NCBI GenBank assembly: GCA_963822255.1 | Contig: CAWGGV010000008.1 | Location: forward strand, 1,612,001-1,676,000 | DNA from: UBA7803 sp963822255 | GTDB lineage: Bacteria; Pseudomonadota; Gammaproteobacteria; Pseudomonadales; Azotimanducaceae | Reading direction: 5' to 3' | DNA length: 64,000 nt | The notes under the pieces: generated by a model | Seen by the model: only the letters and a program-made list of their open reading frames with translations | Databases searched by the model: none | What the model was told of the DNA's origin: nothing | Made by a program: the position numbers and the translations under genes | Shown here: positions 1-8,289 of the stretch, one piece after another | Layout of the letters: each line of letters begins with the position of its first letter | Position numbering within the stretch: position 1 is the stretch's first letter

Positions 1-1526
1 TCGTTCCCCTGATCGCCTATGCGCTTCTCGGCCCCAGCCGCATCCTGGTGCTCGGGCCGGATTCCTCCCTCGCGGCGGTGATCCTGGCTGTGGTGCTGCC
101 GCTGTCCGCCGGTGACCCTGCGCGAGCGATCATCGTCGCGAGCCTGATGGCCGTGGTGTGCGGAATCGTCTGCATCGCCGCCGGCTTGTTTCAGCTTGGC
201 TTCATCACGGAACTGTTGTCCAAACCGATCCGCTACGGCTATATGAACGGGATTGCGCTTGTGGTGGTGATCAGTCAGCTACCCAAGCTGTTCGGGTTTT
301 CGATCGAAAGCGTGGGGCCTCTGCGGGACCTCGCCGCTATCGCCGCCGAGGTTCTGGACGGGCAGGTCAATGGCGCGGCTTTCGCGATTGGCGGCGTCGT
401 GCTTGTGACGATCCTTGCGCTGAAACGCTTCAGACGGTTCCCCACCACCCTGATCGCCGTGGTGGGTGCGACCATCATAGTCGGCTCGCTGGACCTGGCG
501 ACCACCGCTGGCGTGAGCATACTCGGCCCTCTCCCGCAGGGGCTGCCCTCCCTCGTCGTCCCGTGGATCGGCTTCGCCGACCTCGGAACCATCGTGATCG
601 GGGGCTGCGCCGTGGCGCTGGTTGCCTTTGCCGATACCAGCGTGCTTTCACGGACTTACGCTGCCAGGACGAAGTCCAGAGTCAATCCGAACCGGGAGAT
701 GATTGCGCTCGGTGGAGCCAACCTCGCAGCCGGCCTCTTCCAGGGCTTTCCCATCAGCAGCAGTTCCTCACGCACGCCGGTCGCCGAAGCTTCCGGTGCC
801 AAGACCCAGCTTACCGGTGTCGTTGGTGCGCTGGCGGTCGCGCTACTGCTGGTTGTCGCACCGGACCTGCTGCGCAACCTGCCCAACAGCGCCCTGGCCG
901 CTGTAGTGATTGCCGCGGCCATCGGTCTTTTCGAATTCAGAGATCTGGGTCGGATCTGGCGCATCCAGCGCTGGGAATTCTGGTTGTCCATCGCCTGCTT
1001 TGCCGGGGTGGCAGCCTTCGGTGCGATTGCCGGGATCGGCATCGCCGTTGCGATCGCCATCATCGAGTTTCTGTGGGACGGCTGGCGGCCGCACTGGGCG
1101 GTGCTCGGCAGGGTCGACGGCATCCGCGGGTTTCACGATGTTCAAAGATACCCCGGGGCCCGGCTGGTGCCGGGCGTGGTGCTGTTTCGCTGGGATGCGC
1201 CGCTGTTCTTCGCGAACGCCGAATTGTTCCAGCAGCGGGTGCTGCAGGCGGTCGCGGAAGCGCCGGCGCCCGTTCGGCGCGTCATCGTGGCAGCCGAGCC
1301 GGTGACCAGCATCGACGTCACGTCGGCCGACATGCTGACCGATCTCGAAACGACCCTGCGCGAAGCAGGGATCGAGCTGCATTTCGCTGAGATGAAGGAT
1401 CCGGTGAAGGACAAGCTGCGGCGATTCGAGGTATTCGACTACTTCGGCGCAGGCCGATTCCACCCCACTGTGGGCGCTTCCGTCGACGCGTACCTCGGGG
1501 ATCATTCGGTCGACTGGAGTCCCTGA
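1..1526 (+). CDS. SulP-family anion transporter with C-terminal STAS domain (5' partial)
   Basis: Inner-membrane SulP (SLC26-type) carrier for sulfate, bicarbonate or another inorganic anion. The frame is open from base 3, and the residues before the first possible internal GTG (base 48) are the family motif 'GPSRILVLGPDSSLA', so the true start lies upstream of the window. About ten hydrophobic segments follow, with the conserved 'GFPISSSSSRTPVAEASGA' stretch near base 740-805. The last 140 residues (from about base 1130) form a cytoplasmic STAS domain, with the usual 'VPGVVLFRWDAPLFFANA' strand and 'DVTSADMLTDL' loop. The visible length fits a normal 550-residue protein missing its first helices. 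The substrate cannot be read from the sequence. No partner gene is visible on this side. Confidence 0.9.
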   Translation, partial: VPLIAYALLGPSRILVLGPDSSLAAVILAVVLPLSAGDPARAIIVASLMAVVCGIVCIAAGLFQLGFITELLSKPIRYGYMNGIALVVVISQLPKLFGFSIESVGPLRDLAAIAAEVLDGQVNGAAFAIGGVVLVTILALKRFRRFPTTLIAVVGATIIVGSLDLATTAGVSILGPLPQGLPSLVVPWIGFADLGTIVIGGCAVALVAFADTSVLSRTYAARTKSRVNPNREMIALGGANLAAGLFQGFPISSSSSRTPVAEASGAKTQLTGVVGALAVALLLVVAPDLLRNLPNSALAAVVIAAAIGLFEFRDLGRIWRIQRWEFWLSIACFAGVAAFGAIAGIGIAVAIAIIEFLWDGWRPHWAVLGRVDGIRGFHDVQRYPGARLVPGVVLFRWDAPLFFANAELFQQRVLQAVAEAPAPVRRVIVAAEPVTSIDVTSADMLTDLETTLREAGIELHFAEMKDPVKDKLRRFEVFDYFGAGRFHPTVGASVDAYLGDHSVDWSP

Positions 1527-1704
1527 TCGTCGTGTGACCCACCACGGAAGCGCGTCTTCGTCCGATCGAATCGCGATCGGCAACGACAATCACCCTCTGC
1601 CCCCACTGCCTACCATTCCTGGGCCCCTTCACCGACTTTGAGCAGTTCACGAGGGCAATACTCGCTATGATTGGCCGAGGCGAACAGGCAAGCGGGGGCA
1701 GGCG

Positions 1705-2313
1705 ATGAGCGCGAACGACAACCGCTACTTGCGGGGCGTACTCCGGCGTCTGCGAAGGGCGGGCGTCGACGTTCGTCCCTGTCTGCTGGTGCGCGAAGGA
1801 CTGGCAGAAACGCCGGCCGATATCACCATCGATTCCGTTTTCGAGTTCAGCCAGCTCACCGAGGACGATCTACCGGCCATTCACCGGCTGCGTCCCCGCA
1901 TGAGCCTGGACCGCTACCGCAATTTCATGCGCACGGGAAAGCTCTGCTACGGCCTGAAGGAAGGCGAGCACCTCGTGGCCAACATGTGGATCGACCTGGA
2001 GCACATCAGTTCCGTGCTGTACAGCCGGCCGCTGCAGCCGGATGAAGCTTATCTGTTCGATGCGTTCTCGGACGAAGCGTATCGCGGACGCAATCTCGCC
2101 CCGTACCTGCGCCTGAAGTGCTACTCCGCAGCTCGGGCCCGGGGCAGGGACCGGATCTACAGCATCACCGAGTACACCAACAGGGCAGCCCGCCGCTTCA
2201 AAGCCAAGCTGGGTGCTGTGGACGAGGCGCTGATCGTCTATTGCAAGCTCTGGGGTTCCGCCGGCCGCAGTTGGATCGTGAGACGCTATGCGGCGCCGGG
2301 TCGGCGGGACTGA
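1705..2313 (+). CDS. GNAT-like N-acetyltransferase
   Basis: 202 residues, ATG start. Residues about 110-165 carry a GNAT-like core: 'YLFDAFSDEAYRGRNLAPYL' matches the beta4/alpha3 region, where 'RGRNLA' fits the acetyl-CoA pyrophosphate loop (R/Q-x-x-G-x-G/A), and 'NRAARRFKAKLG' resembles the later family motif 'N..a...yeklGF'. The N-terminal 50 residues are basic and not recognised. Cytosolic; acceptor substrate unknown. It stands alone: the preceding SulP gene ends 178 bases upstream and a separate promoter for the next gene lies downstream. A match to a more specific acyltransferase family is possible. Confidence 0.65.
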   Translation: MSANDNRYLRGVLRRLRRAGVDVRPCLLVREGLAETPADITIDSVFEFSQLTEDDLPAIHRLRPRMSLDRYRNFMRTGKLCYGLKEGEHLVANMWIDLEHISSVLYSRPLQPDEAYLFDAFSDEAYRGRNLAPYLRLKCYSAARARGRDRIYSITEYTNRAARRFKAKLGAVDEALIVYCKLWGSAGRSWIVRRYAAPGRRD

Positions 2314-2509
2314 GCTCGCCGAGCCAGCTGTTCGGTGGTAGAAAGCCGAGCTCGTTTGGCCATCAAATACCGTCCCACCGCACGGGCGCCGATGGCTCTC
2401 GGCTGGATCCGCACCGACATGGTCGGCCCGGACGCACCGACGAGGCTCCACAAGCACGACGGCTGATCCTGGTCTCGTACGGAACCCGTTCGGCTTCCCG
2501 GCATCTCAA

Positions 2510-2539
2510 TTGACAGGGTCGGCTCACAGGCGGGACTAT
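2510..2539 (+). promoter_or_regulatory. Candidate sigma-70 promoter for the small secreted protein
   Basis: A perfect -35 TTGACA (2510-2515) is followed after 18 bases by GACTAT (2534-2539), a weak -10. It sits 35 bases upstream of the ATG at 2574, which has AGGAG at 2563-2567. The -35 is the strongest part of the call; the -10 matches only three of six positions. Confidence 0.45.
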
Positions 2540-2573
2540 GTGAGCTGCGCCATCCACCAATCAGGAGTCGCAG

Positions 2574-2981
2574 ATGCACATCTATCGTCTCTTCAACCAC
2601 GTTCCCACATTGTTCGGTGCCGTCGTCGCTCTGGCGATGTCCGGTCTGGCCATCGCAGCCGATGCCGACAAAGAAGTCTCTACCGCTGCCGAGCACGCTC
2701 AATACGCCGCCTCGTCCCAGGACATCACTGCCGTGGACATGCATCTTCATCATACGATCAATTGTCTGGTGGGGCCGGACGGCGCCGCGTTCGACGCCAA
2801 GCAGGCGAACCCCTGCAGCAACCTCGGCAATGGCGCGATTCCCGATTCGCAATCCGACGAAAAAACGCAAGCACTCCGGAAGGCTGTCGATGAAGCGCAG
2901 AAGGGCCTGGCGACCGACGACCTGAAGACGGCTCAGCAGCACGCGGAGAGTGTCCATGACATGTTGAGCGGCGGAATGTAG
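2574..2981 (+). CDS. Small exported protein, possible metal-binding helical protein
   Basis: 135 residues. It begins with a clear Sec signal peptide whose core is 'TLFGAVVALAMSGLAIAADA', predicted cut after AIA-A, so the mature protein of about 107 residues is periplasmic. The mature part has 'DMHLHHTINCLVGPDGAAFD' followed by 'NPCSNLGNGAIPD', giving a His-x-His-His cluster and two cysteines, then two amphipathic helices rich in Ala, Lys and Asp. Similar small hypothetical proteins with an 'HLHH..NCLVG' core occur in proteobacteria; the His/Cys cluster suggests metal binding, but this is inference. It is a single gene behind its own promoter. Confidence 0.7.
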   Translation: MHIYRLFNHVPTLFGAVVALAMSGLAIAADADKEVSTAAEHAQYAASSQDITAVDMHLHHTINCLVGPDGAAFDAKQANPCSNLGNGAIPDSQSDEKTQALRKAVDEAQKGLATDDLKTAQQHAESVHDMLSGGM

Positions 2982-3060
2982 CCGCGCGCTGGTCATTCCG
3001 GGACGGCGCTGTCGACAAAGCGTAGCTCCGCTGACGCCTCGGCGCCGTCTCTCTCGTGCC

Positions 3061-4584
3061 TTACCGACAAACAGCCTGGGCCCGGGTCCTGAAGGCAGTC
3101 GTGTTGTCGTTCCAGGTCGAGCACGTCCACTCGTTGATGCCCGCCTTGTAGCTTCTGTAGTGGTACTGGTCCCGTTGCGTCCAATCGTCGGTCTGGCACC
3201 CACCGGTAACGACCACCTGTTTGCCGGGGCACGTCGCGGTCGCGCTGGCGTATCCACCGGCGCGGACATCGACCCAACTCGACCAGGTCGTGCTGCTGGT
3301 CGGGGAGCTGCGGCAGAGGCCTCTCGCTGTGACAGCTCTCGAAACGGTGTCGTTGTTCTTCACGCAGCAGCGCCAACGGTTGGTACCGACCTTGAAGCTT
3401 GCATCGAGATACATGTTCGGGCTGGCCGCATCGCATCCACCGCCGGTCACGTATGTTCCAGCAGCGCAGATCGCATCCACGCAGCGAGTGCCGCCGTTTG
3501 GGCTCACGATGATCGAAGCAGTCGACCCCGGGCCTGGTGAGGTCGCTTCGCAGAGCACACGCGCTTGCAGTCTGCTCACGGCGGGCTCGTAGTTCCTGGC
3601 ACTACACTTCCACTCACTGGCCGATGGCCTGAAGCTGCCAAAGACATTCACGTTGTTGGCATTGGCTGAGAAGCAGCCGCCGCCCGCTGCATAGCCTCGG
3701 GCACACTGGGCGGTGATGGAGTCGGTGGCGCCAGCAACGATCCAGGCTTGTTTGCAATTGGCGCCGCAACCCTCAGCCCAGTTCGTGATGCCGTCGCCGT
3801 CGTCGTCGGCGCAGGTGTCCCTCACGGAAACGGCCATGCCGCCGAGGCCGGCCCCTCGGCAGCCGCTGGCTGACGTGCACTTGAATTTGATTCTGATGTC
3901 ATCGTTGTTGTGCAAGGAGGCCAGGCGGAAGACGTACACGTCCGTCATGTGGTTGAACGTGAGAGCGTCCAGCGGAACACCGGCAATATAGTTGTGATTG
4001 CCAGTGTCGAGCTTCACCTCGAGAGTCGTGTCGGGGTTGTGCTCGCCCGCTGTGTTGTCTGTGGCCAGCATCAGGCAGGCGCCGTCGACCATCGTGCTGT
4101 CGAGAACGTGTAACGACTGAACGGAGTTGTTCGAGTTATCGATCGTGGCTCCGTCGTAGAACGTACCAGACCTGCCCGTCCTGCCGTCGGGCAGAGTGAA
4201 GATTGCCCAGCTTGGATAGCCGCCGGCGGTCTTCACGCCCGGAGGATCGCCGCCGGCATCGCACGAGAAGGTTCTGTTGTCGCGCGGTGGGTCGCACGCG
4301 TGGTGATGGAAGTCATTGAAGTTCGGGGTGAGCTCGACGGAGCGACTGTCATCGGTATTCTGACCATGCTCACCGGAGGAGAGGCCGAACAGTGGCCAAT
4401 ACTGCAAATGCTGGCCGAGGCCGCGAAAATCCGCAGTGGCCACCTTGCCGACGTACTCGACCCCCACCACCGGATCTACGGCGTCGATGGATGGAGTGGA
4501 GGCCGCAGGCGCGGCGGCGTCCGCCCAGGTTGCTGTGGAGAGAAGGATCCCGGCTGATGTAGCTGTGACAAGGCGATGCACCAT
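3061..4584 (-). CDS. Secreted cysteine-rich protein with GGC-type repeats
   Basis: 507 residues with the start placed at 4584 because AAGGA precedes it and a signal peptide begins there ('MVHRLVTATSAGILLSTATW'). The N-terminal half (about 25-270) is an unrecognised beta-rich domain. A thrombospondin-type-3-like calcium loop 'DDDGDGITNWAEGC' follows near residue 275. The C-terminal 200 residues hold three repeats of about 60 residues, each with 'AxC..G..(V/A)xGGC', then 'W.C...N', and ending in 'A..LC' or 'A..VC'. Twelve or more cysteines suggest disulfide-stabilised extracellular modules. It is divergent from the FG-GAP gene at 4764, and the shared intergenic region may co-regulate both. Function unknown; surface adhesion or binding is a guess from architecture. 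Confidence 0.75.
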   Translation of the reverse strand: MVHRLVTATSAGILLSTATWADAAAPAASTPSIDAVDPVVGVEYVGKVATADFRGLGQHLQYWPLFGLSSGEHGQNTDDSRSVELTPNFNDFHHHACDPPRDNRTFSCDAGGDPPGVKTAGGYPSWAIFTLPDGRTGRSGTFYDGATIDNSNNSVQSLHVLDSTMVDGACLMLATDNTAGEHNPDTTLEVKLDTGNHNYIAGVPLDALTFNHMTDVYVFRLASLHNNDDIRIKFKCTSASGCRGAGLGGMAVSVRDTCADDDGDGITNWAEGCGANCKQAWIVAGATDSITAQCARGYAAGGGCFSANANNVNVFGSFRPSASEWKCSARNYEPAVSRLQARVLCEATSPGPGSTASIIVSPNGGTRCVDAICAAGTYVTGGGCDAASPNMYLDASFKVGTNRWRCCVKNNDTVSRAVTARGLCRSSPTSSTTWSSWVDVRAGGYASATATCPGKQVVVTGGCQTDDWTQRDQYHYRSYKAGINEWTCSTWNDNTTAFRTRAQAVCR

Positions 4585-4669
4585 CGCTGATCCTTCAGCA
4601 TGGGGGGACTGCCGAGAAAAGATTGCCAGCATTCCGCCCATTGATCTTACGCGATGCTGCCCATCACTG

Positions 4670-4711
4670 CTGTACGTGGGGGCCTGTACGTGGACGGCCG
4701 TATGTGGCCCG
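4670..4711 (+). repeat. Three tandem 14-bp iterons in a divergent promoter region
   Basis: Copies begin at 4670, 4684 and 4698, exactly 14 bases apart: CTGTACGTGG, CTGTACGTGG and CCGTATGTGG, each followed by four variable G/C-rich bases. They lie between the Cys-rich gene (start 4584, minus) and the FG-GAP gene (start 4764, plus), ending just upstream of a good -10. This layout is typical of sites for an activator or repressor, but no cognate regulator is in the window. Confidence 0.55.
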
Positions 4712-4725
4712 TCACCGGGAAAGCA

Positions 4726-4731
4726 TAGAAT
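4726..4731 (+). promoter_or_regulatory. Candidate -10 box for the FG-GAP gene, without a -35
   Basis: TAGAAT matches TATAAT at five of six positions, 33 bases before the ATG at 4764. The bases 17-18 upstream (about 4702-4708) fall in the third 14-bp iteron and do not resemble TTGACA. A promoter with a good -10, no -35 and repeats where the -35 should be is typical of activator-dependent control. Confidence 0.4.
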
Positions 4732-4763
4732 CCAGCGACATCGTCCAGTGCGGACTTCGATGC

Positions 4764-6800
4764 ATGAAGATGTTCGCATTGCGAGTCAGCATCAACGCGC
4801 TGTTCTTCGTCCCCTCGTTACTGCTGGCCGCAGCGCCAACCCCAGACGAAACACAGAAGCTCGCGCTAGTGGATCGCGCAACGCTGGAAAGCTTCGGCGG
4901 ATCGCTCGCCACCAGCGGCGCGACAGCGGTCGTCGGCGCGCCGTTCGATAGTGCCAGGGTAGAAAACAGCGGCTCCGCCCGTGTCTTCGTCCGCGCCGCC
5001 AACGGGGCCTGGTCGCTGCAGAGCAGATTGTCTGCGAGCGACGGCTCAGCGGGAGACGACTTCGGCGTATCCGTCGCGATCAGCGGCGATACCGCGGTGA
5101 TAGGCGCCGACTTCGACGCTGTCGAGGGGATAGACAGTGGCTCGGCGTACGTGTTCGTCCGTGACGCCAGTGGAGCGTGGTCGCAGCAGGTCAAACTGCG
5201 CCCACCTCATGGCTTACCTCATGGCTTGTTCGGGTTCTCGGTCGCGACCAGCGGCGAAACCGTGGTGATCGGCGCCCCCTCGGATGTGGCGAACGGCGTG
5301 TACATGGGCTCGGCGTACGTCTTCGTTCGCGACGCCGATGGCAGATGGTCGCAGCAGGCCAAAATATTTGCGAGTGACGGCGCCGCGCGAGACTTCGGCG
5401 CGGCGGTCGCCATCAGCGGCGATACCGTGCTGATTGGCGCAAGGCACGACAATGGCAACCGGAGACACAGTGGCACCGCCTACGTCTTCGTGCGCGACGC
5501 CAGCGGGGGTTGGTCGCCTCGGACCGTACTGCTCGGCGACGGCTCCGCCGGCTTCGTTCGCCACGCCAGCGAGGCGTGGTCGCAGCAGAACCAGGAGATT
5601 GCGAGCGATACCTCAGCCAACGGAGACGTCAGCGAATCGGGCGCGATCGGCGGTGGTGCCGTGGTCGTCGGCGCTCAGCCAGACAATGAGGATGGGAAGG
5701 TAAGCGGCGCGGCCCGAGTGCTCGATTCGGTCCGTTCGCCTGGCGCCCATTCGGCCATGCTGCACTGCCCGGGTGACATCGATGGCGACGGCGCGGGTGA
5801 AGTCGTCCTGGTTACAGGTTCTGGCCGAGTCAGAGTGAAGGCCCTCGATGGAACGTGGGTCACCGGATTCGACCTGGCGGGTCCGCTCGAGCCCGCCGTT
5901 CACACCAGGCTGATGGCCGATACCAATGGCAATGGGGCACCCGAGTTGGTGGCTCTCGAAGGCTCTACCGCTGAAGTGCGGGATCTGCTGACCGGTGGTG
6001 AGCTGGCCGTTGTCGCCTTTTCTGCCGATCTGAAACCGGTGGATCTCGCGCTGGTTCCCGACCAGACGGGTAACGGCATTCCCGAGATCGCGGTTCTCGG
6101 GTCGGATCCGACGAGGGTCGAGATCCGCGACGGCCTGACCGGCGCAGTCGTCAACGGCTTTCGATTCGCCGGCCCCATGACCGGCACGGGCCTGGTCGTC
6201 TTTCCCGACCTCAACGACAATGGCGCAGCGGAGATCGCTGTGCTCTCGGACGAGCGGCAAAATCGACCGGGCACGATCGAGATCCGTGACACGGCGACAG
6301 GAGCGATGGTTCGAAAGATCGCGCTCGACCGCGCCTGGCGGGTGCTCAGGCAGGCGCGGATCGCCGACCTCGATGGCAACGGCTCTGCGGACGTAGCGCT
6401 GCTGCGAGTGCAACCCTCGGGCAACGTCAACGTGCAGATTCGCGATGCTGCGACGCTGGCTTATGTGAACTCCGTCGGCTTCGCTCGCGACTATCTGCCG
6501 AAGGAGTTGATCGCGCTAGCCGATTCCAACGGCAACGGAGCAGACGAGCTGGTGGTGTTCGGTGAGCGCTTCGACCAACCTGACCAGAAGGCAGTCATCA
6601 AGGACAGCAAGACTGGGAGCACGCTGGGTCAACTCTGGTTCGACCGGAACCTATCGGGCCAGGACTTCGTGAGCTGTGGCGACGTCAACGGCAATGGATC
6701 CACCGACCTGGCGCTGCTCGGTCGGCTCGGAGACGCCCGCTTCGAGGTGATCGTCGACGACGGCAAGACGGGGGAGCGCCTGGCACAGGTGTGGTTCTAG
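4764..6800 (+). CDS. Secreted FG-GAP / calcium-motif repeat protein
   Basis: 678 residues from the ATG at 4764 (a second ATG lies at 4770). The signal peptide includes 'FALRVSINALFFVPSLLLAA'. The N-terminal half contains about five integrin-alpha-like FG-GAP repeats of about 50 residues, each with 'DFGxSVAISGDTxVIGA' then 'GSAYVFVRDASGxW'; the fifth is degenerate, as if shortened by recombination. The C-terminal half has seven aspartate loops spaced 45-60 residues apart: DIDGDG, DTNGNG, DQTGNG, DLNDNG, DLDGNG, DSNGNG, DVNGNG, which bind calcium in FG-GAP/VCBS propellers. There is no membrane anchor or sortase signal. Probably a surface or secreted propeller protein; ligand unknown. Confidence 0.85.
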   Translation: MKMFALRVSINALFFVPSLLLAAAPTPDETQKLALVDRATLESFGGSLATSGATAVVGAPFDSARVENSGSARVFVRAANGAWSLQSRLSASDGSAGDDFGVSVAISGDTAVIGADFDAVEGIDSGSAYVFVRDASGAWSQQVKLRPPHGLPHGLFGFSVATSGETVVIGAPSDVANGVYMGSAYVFVRDADGRWSQQAKIFASDGAARDFGAAVAISGDTVLIGARHDNGNRRHSGTAYVFVRDASGGWSPRTVLLGDGSAGFVRHASEAWSQQNQEIASDTSANGDVSESGAIGGGAVVVGAQPDNEDGKVSGAARVLDSVRSPGAHSAMLHCPGDIDGDGAGEVVLVTGSGRVRVKALDGTWVTGFDLAGPLEPAVHTRLMADTNGNGAPELVALEGSTAEVRDLLTGGELAVVAFSADLKPVDLALVPDQTGNGIPEIAVLGSDPTRVEIRDGLTGAVVNGFRFAGPMTGTGLVVFPDLNDNGAAEIAVLSDERQNRPGTIEIRDTATGAMVRKIALDRAWRVLRQARIADLDGNGSADVALLRVQPSGNVNVQIRDAATLAYVNSVGFARDYLPKELIALADSNGNGADELVVFGERFDQPDQKAVIKDSKTGSTLGQLWFDRNLSGQDFVSCGDVNGNGSTDLALLGRLGDARFEVIVDDGKTGERLAQVWF

Positions 6801-6848
6801 ACGAAGCGCAGCTTGACAGCGCCGGTTGCATCGCTTCCCCGCACCCCT

Positions 6849-6866
6849 GTGAGCACCTATGCTCAC
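6849..6866 (+). promoter_or_regulatory. Perfect inverted repeat overlapping a candidate -10
   Basis: GTGAGCA (6849-6855), four-base loop CCTA, TGCTCAC (6860-6866). TATGCT at 6858-6863, a possible -10 for the hydrolase starting at 6908, lies partly inside it. The absence of a T-run after the stem argues for an operator rather than a terminator of the FG-GAP gene. Confidence 0.4.
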
Positions 6867-6907
6867 CGTGAATCACACGGGCGGAGCGCAACGAGGAGGC
6901 CACGGCC

Positions 6908-7549
6908 ATGCCGAAGACGGACATTGAACCTATCCGGGATCCGCTGAAAGACCGATTGCTGACACCGCAGAACTGCGCGGTAGCACTGATCGACTACCAG
7001 CCGGAGCAGGTGGCAACGGTGCAGTCGGCGCCCATCGACGAAGTGATACTGAACGTCAGGGCGGTCTGCAAGCTCGCCCGCGCCTACCACGTCCCAGTCA
7101 TCCTATCCACGGTGGCCGTCGACATGGGCGTCAATCAGGGAACGATCGCCGAGTTGCGGGACGAGCTGCCGGATGTCGACGAGATCGACCGCACCGGCGT
7201 CAACTCCTGGGAGGATGCGGACTTCCGTGCGGCGGTCGAGGCAACCGGGCGTCGAAAGATCGTAACGTGCGGCCTATGGACCGAGGTGTGCCTGGCATTC
7301 CCGGTGCTCGACATGCTGGCCGAAGGCTACGAAGTCTATCCGGTGATCGATGCGGTGGGCGGCATTTCGAAGGTCTCCCATGAAAGCGCCGTCCAGCGGA
7401 TGGTCCAGGCCGGCGCACATCCCGTCACCGCGATCTCGTTCGGATCGGAGCTGATGCGGAACTGGGCACGGCCCGAGTCGGACAACCTGCGCAAGGTTCT
7501 GCGCTGGTATTTTCCCGCCAAGCGGGAGCTTGCGAAGCGCGCTGAATAG
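6908..7549 (+). CDS. YcaC-type isochorismatase-family hydrolase
   Basis: 213 residues, cysteine hydrolase of the isochorismatase superfamily. The family triad can be placed: Asp29 in 'ALIDYQPEQ', Arg95 in 'DRTGVNSWED', and nucleophilic Cys128 in 'CGLWTEVCLAFPV'. An Arg rather than Lys at the middle position is the YcaC variant. There is no signal peptide, so it is cytosolic. GAGGAGG lies 8-15 bases before the ATG at 6908. Such enzymes hydrolyse small amides or esters, and the natural substrate of YcaC itself is not established. It appears to be a single gene with an inverted repeat in its upstream region. Confidence 0.85.
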   Translation: MPKTDIEPIRDPLKDRLLTPQNCAVALIDYQPEQVATVQSAPIDEVILNVRAVCKLARAYHVPVILSTVAVDMGVNQGTIAELRDELPDVDEIDRTGVNSWEDADFRAAVEATGRRKIVTCGLWTEVCLAFPVLDMLAEGYEVYPVIDAVGGISKVSHESAVQRMVQAGAHPVTAISFGSELMRNWARPESDNLRKVLRWYFPAKRELAKRAE

Positions 7550-7762
7550 CAGGAGTTTCAGCATCCAACTGCTCGAGCGGCCGTCCCGCGGCGTGCGAGA
7601 TATTGCAGTTCCCCTACCCGCGACCGGTAGATCGTCGACGCGACCTTTACACCATCACCATAGATGGCCTGACTCACCGAGTTGTATGGTGAGCAGACGG
7701 GCAATATTCAGGTCTCTTCGGTGGATGGTCGAGAGAGAATTCGTACAGCGGGAGCGAGCGCC

Positions 7763-8245
7763 TTGAAACGTGCCGAGTGTATTCTGTGTCTCATGATCTC
7801 TGGGTCGGTCGCAGCGGCTGCCGCGGCGGCGACGGGTCCGAGCTGGGGCTCGAGCGAGCTGATCGACCCCATCTACGGCGGGAGCCTGAAGCTGGCGCGC
7901 ATCGACACGGGTGACGTAGAGGCGGTGGTGCGCTGTTCTCGAGGCGCCGGGTATTCAGAGGTGCGGTTTTTTCTGGATCCGGAGCTGGTGGCGAGCAGTG
8001 ATAGCGTGGCTTGGCAGTTCGACGGGGACGCGGCTAGGACGGCGGCCTGGGACAGGAGCGCGAACGGCCGGTCGCTGGTGGTGCCGGTGGCGATGCAGAA
8101 CGCATTCATCGAACGGCTGAAGGACGGCCGCATGCTGCGGCTCTACCTGAAGGACGCTCGAGGCGACAAGCGCAAACTGGACGTACCCCTCCGAGGCTCG
8201 GGGCGGGCAATCACGGCGGCCATGCAGGACTGCCCGGCACCCTGA
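7763..8245 (+). CDS. Small exported protein of unknown function
   Basis: I start it at TTG 7763 because GGAG sits 8 bases upstream and a Sec signal peptide begins there (basic start, then 'CILCLMISGSVAAAAAAATG'); an in-frame ATG at 7682 would add 27 unlikely residues. The mature part of about 135 residues has 'VRFFLDPELVASSDSVAWQF', 'NGRSLVVPVAMQNAFIERL' and 'DGRMLRLYLKDARGDKRKLDVPL', an order of strands seen in small periplasmic proteins of the VasI/invasion-associated type, where a charged substitution test segment precedes 'F...L..s..l.v'. That resemblance is weak. Two cysteines, near the start and end, may pair. Confidence 0.55.
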   Translation: MKRAECILCLMISGSVAAAAAAATGPSWGSSELIDPIYGGSLKLARIDTGDVEAVVRCSRGAGYSEVRFFLDPELVASSDSVAWQFDGDAARTAAWDRSANGRSLVVPVAMQNAFIERLKDGRMLRLYLKDARGDKRKLDVPLRGSGRAITAAMQDCPAP

Positions 8246-8289
8246 CAGGCTCGGACCCGGCCGACGAAGGACTAAACAGCGGCTTAGCG

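Noticed and set aside
6813..6818. TTGACA after the FG-GAP gene as the -35 of a promoter for the YcaC-type gene
   Set aside because: No -10-like sequence lies 16-18 bases downstream; the TATGCT at 6858 is too far away to pair with it.
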